This document shows positions 46,447 through 54,764 of a stretch of DNA of 64,000 bases, one piece after another. This DNA is from Marinobacter alexandrii (GTDB lineage: Bacteria > Bacteroidota > Bacteroidia > Cytophagales > Cyclobacteriaceae): positions 3,187,547-3,251,546 of the forward strand of contig JBDWTN010000007.1 of the NCBI GenBank assembly GCA_039984955.1. The letters run 5' to 3'. Under the pieces are notes generated by a model. The model made no database searches. It saw only the letters and a program-made list of their open reading frames with translations, and had not been told where the DNA came from. A program made the translations under genes and the position numbers. How positions within the stretch are numbered: position 1 is the first letter of the stretch; every line of letters starts with the position of its first letter.

Positions 46447-46537
46447 TTACCATGAAAATCCACATCAAAGATACTATTTTTCATGAAAAAAATATATTTA
46501 CCATGAAAATCCACATTTAAATTGTGGATTTTCATGG
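46446..46537. promoter_or_regulatory. Triple repeat upstream of the DUF4143 ATPase, candidate operator
   Basis: tttaccatgaaaatccacat occurs at 46446-46465 and 46497-46516. Its inverse tgtggattttcatgg (46523-46537) pairs with 15 bases of the second copy to make a perfect hairpin with a 7-base middle. A partial palindrome tttttcatgaaaaa lies between. The first copy starts on the gene's ATG, so binding there would block expression. Confidence 0.7.
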
Positions 46538-46553
46538 ATAATGACGACTCGAT

Positions 46554-47186
46554 CTAATCGAAATTGGGTATTTCTTCCGCTCTGGCGTATGGAAAAGTAG
46601 CTTCAGATTTTAGAGAGTAATAATTATTCAATCCTGAGATACCTGCCGTATTGTAAAGTGAAAGATCAATGTATCCTTTTTCATGGACGGCACCATCTGG
46701 AATGATGAGTTGTTGTATTTCTCCTATCATCATGACAGTTCCATTGATCTTTATCGGAAGCTCATCTACTAGTTTCATCCCCATTTTCAGATGACATTCT
46801 TTCACGAATGGTGCATGAAAATGATCAACGTATTCCTCTGAGAGGCCACAGCGTTTAAACTCGGATTCTGAACGATCAATTTTAGCAGAGGTATAGTGTG
46901 CTTTATCTGCTATAGTCGTTGGGATATGATTGATGGTATAGTATCCATTCTCTTGAATATTTTCATAGGTATGTCTGGGCACATCATCTGTTGGTCGCAT
47001 GATGAATCCTATCAAAGCAGGATTGCTACCTAAATGGAATACGCTACTAAAAATGGCGACATTGGGTAGTCCATTATTCGATTTGGTTCCTATCAGGTTG
47101 GCAGGTTTAATGCCTGAAACTGAATTGATAATGTTGAGTCGTTTGACCCTGTCCAGATCTTCAATATCTTGTTTTGTTAGATGCAT
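46554..47186 (-). CDS. Flavin reductase family protein (FMN-binding split barrel)
   Basis: The frame extends to 47276, but MHLTKQDIEDLDRVKRLNIINSVSGIKPANLIGT at 47186 is the family's normal start. The 210-residue protein has the split-barrel motifs: NVAIFSSVFHLGSNPALIGFIMRP, PRHTYENIQENGYYTINHIP, then SEFKRCGLSEEYVDHFHAPFVKEC. It binds FMN and reduces flavin or acts as a flavoprotein oxidoreductase. It belongs with the photolyase cluster downstream in sequence; a second flavin reductase is encoded at 48933. Confidence 0.92.
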   Translation of the reverse strand: MHLTKQDIEDLDRVKRLNIINSVSGIKPANLIGTKSNNGLPNVAIFSSVFHLGSNPALIGFIMRPTDDVPRHTYENIQENGYYTINHIPTTIADKAHYTSAKIDRSESEFKRCGLSEEYVDHFHAPFVKECHLKMGMKLVDELPIKINGTVMMIGEIQQLIIPDGAVHEKGYIDLSLYNTAGISGLNNYYSLKSEATFPYARAEEIPNFD

Positions 47187-47299
47187 GTGAGTAAGACTAA
47201 AATTGAAGAGGATTGTTTGGTAAATAGATGATGAAGCAAGTGCGGAAGAACAATCAAAACATGACACTCGAATCAAGCGTAGTGTATTTAAGCTAGAAC

Positions 47300-47324
47300 G
47301 TCACACTGAACTTGTTTCAGGGTC
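47300..47324. repeat. Interspersed palindromic repeat, copy 1 (CTGAACTTGTTTCAG type)
   Basis: gtcacactgaacttgtttca plus gggtc. It shares 24 of 26 positions with the copy at 48905-48930, one of the differences being a one-base gap, and folds through ctgaa/ttcag. Located between genes. Confidence 0.6.
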
Positions 47325-47346
47325 AATCAAAAGTCATATTGAAGCT

Positions 47347-47372
47347 GTCATACCGGACTTGATCCGGTATCT
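47347..47372. repeat. Interspersed palindromic repeat, CCGGACTTGATCCGG type
   Basis: ataccgga (47350-47357) and tccggtat (47363-47370) are perfect arms around cttga, preceded by gtc and followed by ct. The core gtcat(a)ccgg-acttg-atccggtatct is related in layout to the two CTGAACTTGTTTCAG copies in this window. Confidence 0.6.
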
Positions 47373-47393
47373 TCCGATTTCCACTAACAAAAT

Positions 47394-47428
47394 AGCAAAT
47401 CGATCTTAATCGATAAGATCGTTTTGCT
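47394..47428 (-). terminator. Hairpin after the photolyase-like gene, possible terminator
   Basis: agcaaatcgatctt pairs with aagatcgttttgct at 13 of 14 positions around a 7-base loop, 26 bp past the photolyase stop on the minus strand. There is no U-tract, so it may only stabilise the 3' end. Confidence 0.45.
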
Positions 47429-47453
47429 AGTGATGGCGTTAAATATTAAACAT

Positions 47454-48542
47454 TCATTTTTTAGAAAACTCTTTTTTACACCTCTTCCAAAACGCAAAGA
47501 AGGATCGGTAATATCCGGTCACACCAAACATCCAATCACGAGGCTCTTCGAGTCCTTCGTAGTTGTTTAGCGGGTGCTCTTTGTAGATGATATCTTCTAA
47601 GTTGTATTCCTTTCTTAGCTCATTAAACTCACCAATGTATATCTGTAAGCCATCTATGTTTTCTCCTAGTTTTAGAACAAAATCGATGCTGTTCTGGCTG
47701 ACAGGATATTTCTCAAAAATGCTTGGCTCCAGTAGCAGAATGCGATTCACATCCTCACCTCCATGCCATTGAGGATCTAGATTATAGTAGTTGTAGATCA
47801 GAGTCTTTTTAGCAGGATCAACATTTATACTTTTCTTTTCTGGAAGAGGAGTTTTTAGATCAGGAATTATCGTATGATGAAGAATGTTCGGGATCTCCAT
47901 GTCATCAAACGCTTCATACTCCACATCGAGAAATGTGTCTTTTTGCTTCGTGTAGAAAAAATCGTTGATATTTTGCTGGTTAGCATAGTACTCTTTTCCA
48001 GCGTTTGCCCCAGATACCCACTGCCAACTCAAGGCATTGCTGGCCCAGTCTGCATCCAATAAATGATAGTACATCCAGCGCGCAGGAACCCTCCAATGGC
48101 TGCCGCCTACGTTACATGCTATACTGGCAATGTACATCCGCATATGATTGTGAAGGTAGCCGGTGTTGTAGTACTCCCGGATTGCATCATCAATGGCTTC
48201 AATGCCGGTATTAGCATCTACGATGGCTTTCGACATTTCATGATGATGGACATTAGGCTGCTCTCGCCTCAGGTCTTCATTGATTTCATCCCCCTTAGCA
48301 ATCCACACTTGCTGCCAATAATCTCTCCATGCGAGTTCCTGAATGAACTTTCCTGCCTTTTGGGAATCGAACCCTCTTGCTAAAATTGATTGATAGACTT
48401 GATTAGTAGAAACAACCCCTCTGGAGATGTATGGAGAAAGCTTCGTGACTGCACCATCTATATAGTTTCGTGTTTCCCAATATTGAGGAGGGTCGATTTG
48501 CTCGATTTGCTCTAAAATGTCCTGATACGAAGTGCTAAACAT
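47454..48542 (-). CDS. Photolyase/cryptochrome-like FAD-binding protein with apparently swapped domain order
   Basis: The 362-residue protein (photolyases are usually 430-520) carries the FAD-binding photolyase domain in residues 1-220: SPYISRGVVS (36-45), ELAWRDYW (69-76), HNHMRMY (131-137) and SNALSWQWVSG (168-178), which bind FAD and sit near the electron-transfer Trp chain. The Rossmann-like antenna domain usually found at the N-terminus is absent there. Instead residues 245-345 contain TLIYNYYNLDPQW, RILLLEPSIFEKYP and QNSIDFVLKLGENIDGLQIYIG, which resembles it. It overlaps DUF2805 by 8 bp. DNA repair or light sensing are both possible. Confidence 0.88.
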   Translation of the reverse strand: MFSTSYQDILEQIEQIDPPQYWETRNYIDGAVTKLSPYISRGVVSTNQVYQSILARGFDSQKAGKFIQELAWRDYWQQVWIAKGDEINEDLRREQPNVHHHEMSKAIVDANTGIEAIDDAIREYYNTGYLHNHMRMYIASIACNVGGSHWRVPARWMYYHLLDADWASNALSWQWVSGANAGKEYYANQQNINDFFYTKQKDTFLDVEYEAFDDMEIPNILHHTIIPDLKTPLPEKKSINVDPAKKTLIYNYYNLDPQWHGGEDVNRILLLEPSIFEKYPVSQNSIDFVLKLGENIDGLQIYIGEFNELRKEYNLEDIIYKEHPLNNYEGLEEPRDWMFGVTGYYRSFFAFWKRCKKEFSKK

Positions 48543-48816
48543 TATCGCTTGGAGATTTTGTTGAGGCTGATCTGTTTTTGTCTCGAAGATTAAACCTTAC
48601 CATATCATTAGGCTGCTTCTTTAGGTGCTTTTGACTTGGACCACTATTGACGCGCTTACGCCAGAGGTTGAAGCTGCTCCTCTTTAATGTGGATCGCATC
48701 AGTTTAATGACCTCTTTTTCAGGTAATCCAAACTGAAATTTAATAGCATCAAAAGGTGTACGGTCCTCCCAAGCCATCTCTATGATTCTGTTTTTATCTC
48801 GTTCAGTTAATTCCAT
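48535..48816 (-). CDS. DUF2805 (TIGR03643) family protein
   Basis: The 93-residue protein opens with LTERDKNRIIEMAWEDRTPFDAIKFQFGLPEKEVIKLMRSTLKRSSFNLWRKRV, the DUF2805 domain, a helix-turn-helix-like helical unit. The basic tail (KHLKKQPNDMVRFNLRDKNR) could bind nucleic acid. The family typically neighbours cryptochrome/photolyase genes, as here, where it overlaps the photolyase-like gene by 8 bp. Probably translationally coupled with it. Function is unknown. Confidence 0.93.
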   Translation of the reverse strand: MELTERDKNRIIEMAWEDRTPFDAIKFQFGLPEKEVIKLMRSTLKRSSFNLWRKRVNSGPSQKHLKKQPNDMVRFNLRDKNRSASTKSPSDNV

Positions 48817-48904
48817 TTATCCAGTCTTTAAATTGTATCATTTCGATCCTAGGGAGAGATCCTTACCATACTTTAGAGACTCCTTACTCCTCGTTCTGAA
48901 TGAA

Positions 48905-48930
48905 GTCACCCTGAACTTGTTTCAGGGGTC
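48905..48930. repeat. Interspersed palindromic repeat, copy 2 (CTGAACTTGTTTCAG type)
   Basis: gtcaccctgaacttgtttca plus ggggtc, near identical to 47300-47324, between the flavin reductase and DUF2805 genes. The arms ccctgaa/ttcagggg pair over seven bases. Confidence 0.6.
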
Positions 48931-48932
48931 TG

Positions 48933-49415
48933 TTAAAGTATCATGCCCTTTTCAATCAGATCCTGAAACATGAGTATTCCTTGTTCGGCATTTGTTTTTG
49001 ATTTCTCCACCTCAAACCAAAAGAGTTCATGATCTCCACCAACATTTTTTCTTCCAACCTGTTTTAGTTGCAAATACCCACAAGCGCCTTTGAGTATTTT
49101 ATTTCCATTCCAATTATCAAGTAGTTCCTTCTTCTCGAGATAGTCGTATTTGTTGAAATTCTTTCCAGACTTTTTCCCTAGTTGATTTACGAGTTTGATT
49201 TGGTCGGTATGAAGAATTTGTAAAACAGCCGTTGTAGATATCTCTAGGTTGGTGAATGTTTGAGTATGATAATCAATAGCTACCATGAAAAGTTTTGGTT
49301 TCATGCTTACGGCACTTACATACGTACAAATGTTCATATTGAGCTGTCCATCTTTTTCAGTAGCTAAACTGTAGACGGGCATGTTTACAATATTCCATGG
49401 ACGCTTAACTCCCAC
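48933..49415 (-). CDS. Flavin reductase family protein, GTG start
   Basis: The 160-residue protein starts GVKRPWNIVNMPVYSLATEKDGQLNMNICTYVSAVSMKP, typical of short flavin reductases, and continues with FTNLEISTTAVLQILHTDQIKLVNQLGKKSGKNF and GGDHELFWFEVEKSK. GTG at 49415 is the likely start, as it gives the conserved RPWN near the N-terminus and shares a base with the TAG of the upstream Lacal_2735 gene (TAGTG). An FMN-dependent partner of the photolyase-like protein is plausible but unproven. Confidence 0.88.
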   Translation of the reverse strand: MGVKRPWNIVNMPVYSLATEKDGQLNMNICTYVSAVSMKPKLFMVAIDYHTQTFTNLEISTTAVLQILHTDQIKLVNQLGKKSGKNFNKYDYLEKKELLDNWNGNKILKGACGYLQLKQVGRKNVGGDHELFWFEVEKSKTNAEQGILMFQDLIEKGMIL

Positions 49416-49576
49416 TACACTAACGCATTGATCTGCTTCAATACGTCTTCTGCCTCAGCTACTTTTTCATCACTCGCTTTTCTATTACTTTTTGAAAGAT
49501 TGTATGATTCTTCCATCAACTTCGCATATTTCTTTTGAAGCTTTTCTTTCGGTGATGTTTTACTAAATAGTCCCAT
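49415..49576 (-). CDS. Lacal_2735 family small protein
   Basis: A 53-residue frame (ATG at 49576, TAG at 49415) reads MGLFSKTSPKEKLQKKYAKL, then MEESYNLSKSNRKASDEKVA, then EAEDVLKQINALV. This matches the Lacal_2735 family, a small, very charged helical protein of Bacteroidota that often forms a coiled coil. It is first in the operon Lacal_2735, flavin reductase, DUF2805, photolyase. Function is unknown. Confidence 0.9.
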   Translation of the reverse strand: MGLFSKTSPKEKLQKKYAKLMEESYNLSKSNRKASDEKVAEAEDVLKQINALV

Positions 49577-49630
49577 GAGTACAATAACTCATGAGCATGT
49601 GTGTTGTTGGGTCAATCGTAAGAATTGTTT

Positions 49631-50485
49631 CTAATCACCTACTACAGCTACTTTTTTGCCATCTGGGGATACAGCAATCCGAGTGATATTTTTTATGCTG
49701 TGAGAAGATAAATCAGCGATTTCGACCCATTCACCATCCTTTTTCCAAGCAAATAGTTTGCTGCCTGACCCCATGATGATCTCTTCCTTTGGAGTCCAGG
49801 CATAGTCTTCAGACCCTTCAATTGCTTTGACAAGAAATGTTGATTCTCCTGAGATTGGATTCATACTTTTAATTTCCCATTCATCGGAGCTTTTATCTAA
49901 ATAGCTAAAAGAGGAGGACCCTGGAATTTTATGAAGTGATCTGCCAATATTTTGGCCTATGATTTTATTTTCCATTGAAGCGGTATTGATGATTTGAAGA
50001 GTTGCGGGATCACCCAGGACAAATGCTACTATATCATTTGAGTTGATCCATGCATGGTATCCTATTTTTAACTCAGGCACCAATACCTCATCAAGTCCTC
50101 TGAAAGTGTAAGCATAAAGCAATTGTAAACCGGTAGTATCTAACCGGATGCTTGATATTCTTCCATCTGGCATGAGTGTAGGAGAATATTCGCTACCGCC
50201 AAAAGTATTGGTGATAATCAATGTATTTCCCGATTCTGGATAGTATCTGGCAATTTCTGTTTGCCCTTCAACATTTCTTGCATACAAAACAGACTCACTA
50301 TCAGACCAAAACGATGGCTGATTGTCATAGCCTTTATTGCTTGAAATATTCACAGGTTTTTCAACGACTAATCCTTCACTTGATCTTCTCAGGTCCATTA
50401 AGTAAACCTCTGTATCTGGCTGAGATAGAGAAAGAAGCGGTGATAAAAGAATGAGTAATGAAAGAAGGAACGGTGAGTTCTTCAT
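49631..50485 (-). CDS. Exported TolB-like beta-propeller protein
   Basis: The 284-residue protein has a signal peptide (residues 1-21, SLSQ) and WD40-like/PD40 blades: GYDNQPSFWSDSESVLYARNVEGQTEIARYYPESG, GSEYSPTLMPDGRISSIRLDTTGLQLLYAYTF and the last ITRIAVSPDGKKVAVVGD. It is shorter than TolB and has only the propeller. Periplasmic, probably binding proteins or glycans. Divergent from the amidase gene. Confidence 0.85.
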   Translation of the reverse strand: MKNSPFLLSLLILLSPLLSLSQPDTEVYLMDLRRSSEGLVVEKPVNISSNKGYDNQPSFWSDSESVLYARNVEGQTEIARYYPESGNTLIITNTFGGSEYSPTLMPDGRISSIRLDTTGLQLLYAYTFRGLDEVLVPELKIGYHAWINSNDIVAFVLGDPATLQIINTASMENKIIGQNIGRSLHKIPGSSSFSYLDKSSDEWEIKSMNPISGESTFLVKAIEGSEDYAWTPKEEIIMGSGSKLFAWKKDGEWVEIADLSSHSIKNITRIAVSPDGKKVAVVGD

Positions 50486-50574
50486 AATGTTAACTGATTT
50501 TAGCTGGTTTGATTCGATACAATGAAACGTTAAATTTAGTGTTTCGACCTATTAACCATTCTAAAATTTTGAAT

Positions 50575-52185
50575 ATGAAAAGAAGAAATTTCATTCAACT
50601 CGGCGCAATAACTGGAGCAATCTCTTTTTTAGGGATAAAAGCATGCGCATCACCAGCAAGTGAAACAGGTAACGAAAATAACTTGGAAGAGCCTTTCGAA
50701 TTGGAAGAATGGTCCGTTTCCCAACTTCAAGAAGCAATGGAGTCAGGCAAATACACTTCAAAACAAATCTGTGAGCTTTACCTGGAAAGAATTGAGAAAA
50801 AAGATAAAGATGGATTAAACAGTGTAATAGAGGTTAATCCTGATGCCCTTGAGATTGCAGGTCAACTGGATAAGGAGCGTGCTGATGGCAAGGTTAGAGG
50901 TGCACTTCACGGCATCCCCATCATGATTAAGGATAACATAGATACGGGAGACAAAATGATGACGACCGCTGGATCTATGGCGCTTGCCGGATCTTCTGCT
51001 CCGGATGATGCGTTTATCATTAAAAAATTGAGAGAGTCTGGCGCAGTGCTTTTAGGAAAAACAAACTTGAGTGAGTGGGCAAATTTTAGATCTTTTCGCT
51101 CTTCAAGTGGCTGGAGTGGTAGAGGACGTCAAACTAGAAATCCATATGCTTTGGATAGAAACCCATGTGGTTCCAGTGCGGGATCTGGAGCAGCGGTATC
51201 TGGAAATATGTGTGCCATCACCATTGGAACGGAGACGAACGGCTCCATTGTGTGTCCGTCCTCTTCAAATGGAGTGGTTGGAATCAAACCGACAGTAGGT
51301 CTTTGGAGTAGGGACGGAATCATACCTATTTCTGAAACACAGGATACAGCAGGTCCTATGGGTAAATCAGTAGCTGATGCGGCTACTTTATTGGGCGCAC
51401 TTACGGGAGTGGATTCCGCAGATGAAAGAACGAAGGAAAGCGATGAAAATTCGTATACAGATTACACCCAATTTTTGGATACCAATGGATTGAAAGGGAA
51501 AAGAATAGGTGTATTGGAAGGTACGATTGGCTATCATGAACGAGTAGATGAAGTGATGGAACAAGCTTTTGATGCGATGGAGGAGCAAGGTGCAGAGTTG
51601 ATCAAGGATATTAAAGCAAGCGAAGATGGTGCTTACAGTAACTCTGGCTTTGAGCTTTTGCTTTACGAGTTTAAAGATGGATTGAACAAATACCTGTCAT
51701 CCAGATCTGATGCAAAAGTAAAATCTCTTGCAGATATAATTCAGTTCAATAAAGACAATGCAGACGTGGAAATGCCTTACTTCCCTCAAGGAATCATGGA
51801 ACGGGCAGAAATGAAAGGCCCACTGACAGATGATGAGTATAGGGAGCACTTAAAAGTGGTGACTGAAGTTTCCAGAAACGGAATAGATAAAGTAATGAAG
51901 GAGCATAATCTAGATGCGATTATTGGGGTGACGGGAGGGCCTGCATGGCCAATAGATGTAATCAATGGAGATCACTTTGGAACAGGAAGTTCTACACCTG
52001 CTGCCCGATCGGGATATCCAAACATTACTGTTCCTGCAGGATACATACATGGGCTGCCTGTAGGCATGTCAATATTTGGAGGAAAGTATCAGGAGCCTAA
52101 GCTCATAAGCATTGCATACGCTTTTGAGCAAGCAACAAAAGTACGGAGAGCACCTAAGTTGTTACCTACGCTAGACTTGCCATGA
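50575..52185 (+). CDS. Amidase signature family protein, exported
   Basis: The ATG at 50575 gives MKRRNFIQLGAITGAISFLGIKAC, a twin-arginine-like lipoprotein signal (RR at 3-4, Cys24). The frame is open 22 codons upstream but adds nothing sensible. The 536-residue protein has the amidase signature: Lys119 (IPIMIKDN), Ser200 in CGSSAGSGAAVS and Ser224 in GTETNGSIVCPSS as nucleophile. It hydrolyses amides in the periplasm or on the outer membrane; the substrate is unknown. The next gene overlaps its stop by four bases. Confidence 0.93.
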   Translation: MKRRNFIQLGAITGAISFLGIKACASPASETGNENNLEEPFELEEWSVSQLQEAMESGKYTSKQICELYLERIEKKDKDGLNSVIEVNPDALEIAGQLDKERADGKVRGALHGIPIMIKDNIDTGDKMMTTAGSMALAGSSAPDDAFIIKKLRESGAVLLGKTNLSEWANFRSFRSSSGWSGRGRQTRNPYALDRNPCGSSAGSGAAVSGNMCAITIGTETNGSIVCPSSSNGVVGIKPTVGLWSRDGIIPISETQDTAGPMGKSVADAATLLGALTGVDSADERTKESDENSYTDYTQFLDTNGLKGKRIGVLEGTIGYHERVDEVMEQAFDAMEEQGAELIKDIKASEDGAYSNSGFELLLYEFKDGLNKYLSSRSDAKVKSLADIIQFNKDNADVEMPYFPQGIMERAEMKGPLTDDEYREHLKVVTEVSRNGIDKVMKEHNLDAIIGVTGGPAWPIDVINGDHFGTGSSTPAARSGYPNITVPAGYIHGLPVGMSIFGGKYQEPKLISIAYAFEQATKVRRAPKLLPTLDLP

Positions 52186-52838
52186 TCAAATCGATATTTA
52201 AATTTTTAGGCATTGGCTTAGTCACACTCTTGATTATTGGAGTGTTAGTGTATTTGTTTTTAGATGAATCAGTACCTAATGGAACCAAGGGACAAGATGC
52301 CGAGGAACTCACTGACGAAATGCTGAAAGCCCTGAATAAACCAGCATTTGATAGTCTTAATTACATTGCATTCACCTATCCAGGAGGTCATAGTTACGAA
52401 TGGAATAGGGGTGAAAATGAAGTCCGAGTTGTTTGGGAGAATAATGATGTTTTGCTTGACTTAAACCATAGAAAAGAAGAATTGAGTACGTTGGAGTATG
52501 AAGCTTACGAATACTTTGTTAATGATTCTTTTTGGTTGATAGCTCCGTTTAAGATTAGAGACTCAGGCGTGGTAAGATCATTTGTTGAGATGGAAGATGG
52601 CAGAGGCCTTCTTGTTACGTATACTACAGGCGGTGTTACTCCAGGCGATAGCTACCTATGGATTCTTGATGAAAACGGCTTCCCAAAAGCATGGAAGTTG
52701 TGGACATCCAATGTTCCTTTAGGAGGTCTGAAAGTAGGCTGGGGTGGCTGGGTAGAAAAAGAAGGAGTTTGGTTTTCTCTCTTTCATCCGAGCAAGATTA
52801 TTGATATGGAGATTACTGATTTGGAGGTGAGCTACTAA
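52182..52838 (+). CDS. Hypothetical membrane-anchored protein
   Basis: The 218-residue protein has one N-terminal membrane helix (FLGIGLVTLLIIGVLVYLFL) and a beta-rich outer part with conserved-looking ITYPGGHSYEWNRGENEVRVVWENNDVLLDL (written here from IAFTYPGGHSY on) and LWTSNVPLGGLKVGWGGW. I do not recognise the family. Translationally coupled to the amidase (ATGA overlap), so it may act with it. Its end overlaps the convergent ankyrin-like gene by four bases. Confidence 0.7.
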   Translation: MIKSIFKFLGIGLVTLLIIGVLVYLFLDESVPNGTKGQDAEELTDEMLKALNKPAFDSLNYIAFTYPGGHSYEWNRGENEVRVVWENNDVLLDLNHRKEELSTLEYEAYEYFVNDSFWLIAPFKIRDSGVVRSFVEMEDGRGLLVTYTTGGVTPGDSYLWILDENGFPKAWKLWTSNVPLGGLKVGWGGWVEKEGVWFSLFHPSKIIDMEITDLEVSY

Positions 52839-53473
52839 GCCAGCGATTTTTCTAAGGCTTTTGATATTCCTGCATCCTTAGGGTGAGCACTTGTAGCGGC
52901 TAACTCTAGCGTCGTGTGTGCGCCACCATAGAAGTAAGCCTTGGCTTTTTTGTCAGCTCCTTGTTTAATGAGCCAGGTTGTAATTTCAGGTAAATTTTCG
53001 GGTACTTTCTGACGCCATATTTCTACACCATTACTGCCGGTATAATGGAGAATAGAAGCTTGATGACCAAAGGAGGATCTTTTTTTTAGTAAAAGAGGTA
53101 GGCTTTCGATCGTTTTTAATTTATTCAGATTTCCATCGAGCAAAAGATCAATAGCTTGTTCAAAATCCTCCTGGATCAATCCCTCAATCTTTTCCCAATC
53201 ATCAAAGCCATATTCTAGAGCGATAGTCAATTGGGCATCCTTAAACGTAAATGCTTGTTTCATGATTTCCTCATGATCATTACCAATGAAAAGAGGATGG
53301 TGATTACTGATTTCAATCGCGACTGCCTTATCATTCTTGTTAAATGATTGAAATAAGTTATCAGCAAAAGCTTCAAGTAGATCTTTCACACGTTTAAAGG
53401 TTGAATACTCCGATAGAATAGGTTGATGAAGTTTCCTCACCTGCTTTACTTGATCACATTCGTAAACGTTCAT
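52835..53473 (-). CDS. Ankyrin-repeat-like protein
   Basis: The 212-residue cytoplasmic protein ends with ankyrin-type helices: SSFGHQASILHYTGSNGVEIWRQKVPENLPEITTWLIKQGADKKAKAYFYGGAHTTLELAATSAHPKDAGI. The N-terminal half is helical with LTIALEYGFDDWEKIEGLIQEDFEQAI. This arrangement is common in uncharacterised bacterial proteins. Its ATG overlaps the stop of aroA by four bases, so it is cotranslated with a shikimate-pathway gene for no evident reason. Confidence 0.75.
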   Translation of the reverse strand: MNVYECDQVKQVRKLHQPILSEYSTFKRVKDLLEAFADNLFQSFNKNDKAVAIEISNHHPLFIGNDHEEIMKQAFTFKDAQLTIALEYGFDDWEKIEGLIQEDFEQAIDLLLDGNLNKLKTIESLPLLLKKRSSFGHQASILHYTGSNGVEIWRQKVPENLPEITTWLIKQGADKKAKAYFYGGAHTTLELAATSAHPKDAGISKALEKSLA

Positions 53474-54696
53474 AGTGTTTCTATCTTGACACCTAGCTTT
53501 CTGATTTCATCCCAAAAACCAGGATAAGATTTTTCAACGACGAAAGGGTCATCGATGGTTACATCCATAAGTAAACAGAGAGGCGCGAAGGCCATAGCCA
53601 TTCGATGATCTTCGTATGTGTCTACGTCAATAGATGAAGGTAAATCATTGGAGGGAATAAGTTTCCAGCTACCATTTTCTTCAAGCAATTCAGCGCCAAT
53701 TTTTTTCAGCTCATTTTTCATGGCGGCCACACGATCGGTCTCTTTGATCTTCAAACTCTCTAAGCCTGTCATCTCTAACTGAATACCTTTAACAGCAGCT
53801 ACAACTAGAACTGTTTGGGCAAGATCTGGACAATTCCTGAAATCGAGCTTCAATTTATTTAAAGTCCCCTTTCGCTTTAAAAGTTTAACCCTACCAGACT
53901 CGAAGTGTGAAGCAATTCCCAGGTGATACATGATTTGAGCGATTTCTTTGTCCCCTTGTGAAGAATAATCGCGAATGCCCGGTAAACTTAGGTAGCCTTT
54001 TTCGGGAGCTATGGCCATAAAACCATACCAATAGCTAGCTCCTGACCAATCACCTTCTATGGTGTATTTGGTTGGTTCATATTGGAGAGGTTGAATCTCT
54101 ATCTCCGAACCTTCCCATGCTACGGAAACACCAAAAGCCATCATTAGGTCGAGGGTCATTTGAATATAAGGACGACTGTATATTTCTGTCGTCAACTTAA
54201 TGGTTAACCCCTTCGGTAAGCAAGGAGCAATCATTAGAAGTGCGCTGATGTACTGGCTGCTTATATTTCCAGGAATAGAAATTTTGTCGGTCAGTTGATT
54301 TTTTACCTTTTCAATTTTTAGAGGAGGGTATCCCTCATTTTCCAGGTAATCAATTCTAGCACCTATTTGTCTCAAAGACTCCACCAATGGTCCTATTGGC
54401 CTTTGCTTCATTCGATCGGTTCCAGTGATGGTTTCGCCAGTGCCATTAATAGCTAGATATGCCGTAAAGAATCGCATGGTGGTGCCTGCATCTTTCACGT
54501 CATAGATGTGCTGTTTTTCACTCAATAAGTTGAGCATCGTTTGTGTATCTCGTGCCTTTGAAAGATTTTGGATAGCGGTGGTTTCTCCGCCCGCCAATGC
54601 ATTAATGATTAGCGCTCGGTTACTTTCACTTTTAGAAGATTCAAGTTTTATCTCTCCTCTGAGTCGTGAATTATATCTTTTTAATCGATATTTCAA
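53470..54696 (-). CDS. aroA: 3-phosphoshikimate 1-carboxyvinyltransferase (EPSP synthase)
   Basis: The 408-residue enzyme has the conserved EPSP synthase motifs: SKSESNRALIINAL (residues 20-33) with the PEP/shikimate-binding Lys and Ser, DAGTTMRFFTAYL, GNISSQYISALLMIAP, DFRNCPDLAQTV with the catalytic Asp, and KETDRVAAM. It joins PEP to shikimate-3-phosphate in aromatic amino acid synthesis. Slightly shorter than the usual 420-430 residues but apparently complete. aroB lies 217 bp upstream on the same strand. Confidence 0.96.
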   Translation of the reverse strand: MKYRLKRYNSRLRGEIKLESSKSESNRALIINALAGGETTAIQNLSKARDTQTMLNLLSEKQHIYDVKDAGTTMRFFTAYLAINGTGETITGTDRMKQRPIGPLVESLRQIGARIDYLENEGYPPLKIEKVKNQLTDKISIPGNISSQYISALLMIAPCLPKGLTIKLTTEIYSRPYIQMTLDLMMAFGVSVAWEGSEIEIQPLQYEPTKYTIEGDWSGASYWYGFMAIAPEKGYLSLPGIRDYSSQGDKEIAQIMYHLGIASHFESGRVKLLKRKGTLNKLKLDFRNCPDLAQTVLVVAAVKGIQLEMTGLESLKIKETDRVAAMKNELKKIGAELLEENGSWKLIPSNDLPSSIDVDTYEDHRMAMAFAPLCLLMDVTIDDPFVVEKSYPGFWDEIRKLGVKIETL

Positions 54697-54764
54697 TTTT
54701 GGCAGGTTTTTTGGGGAACACGTTTACAACTTTTTTCGTTGCTAAGTTGTCAATAAATTATAAT

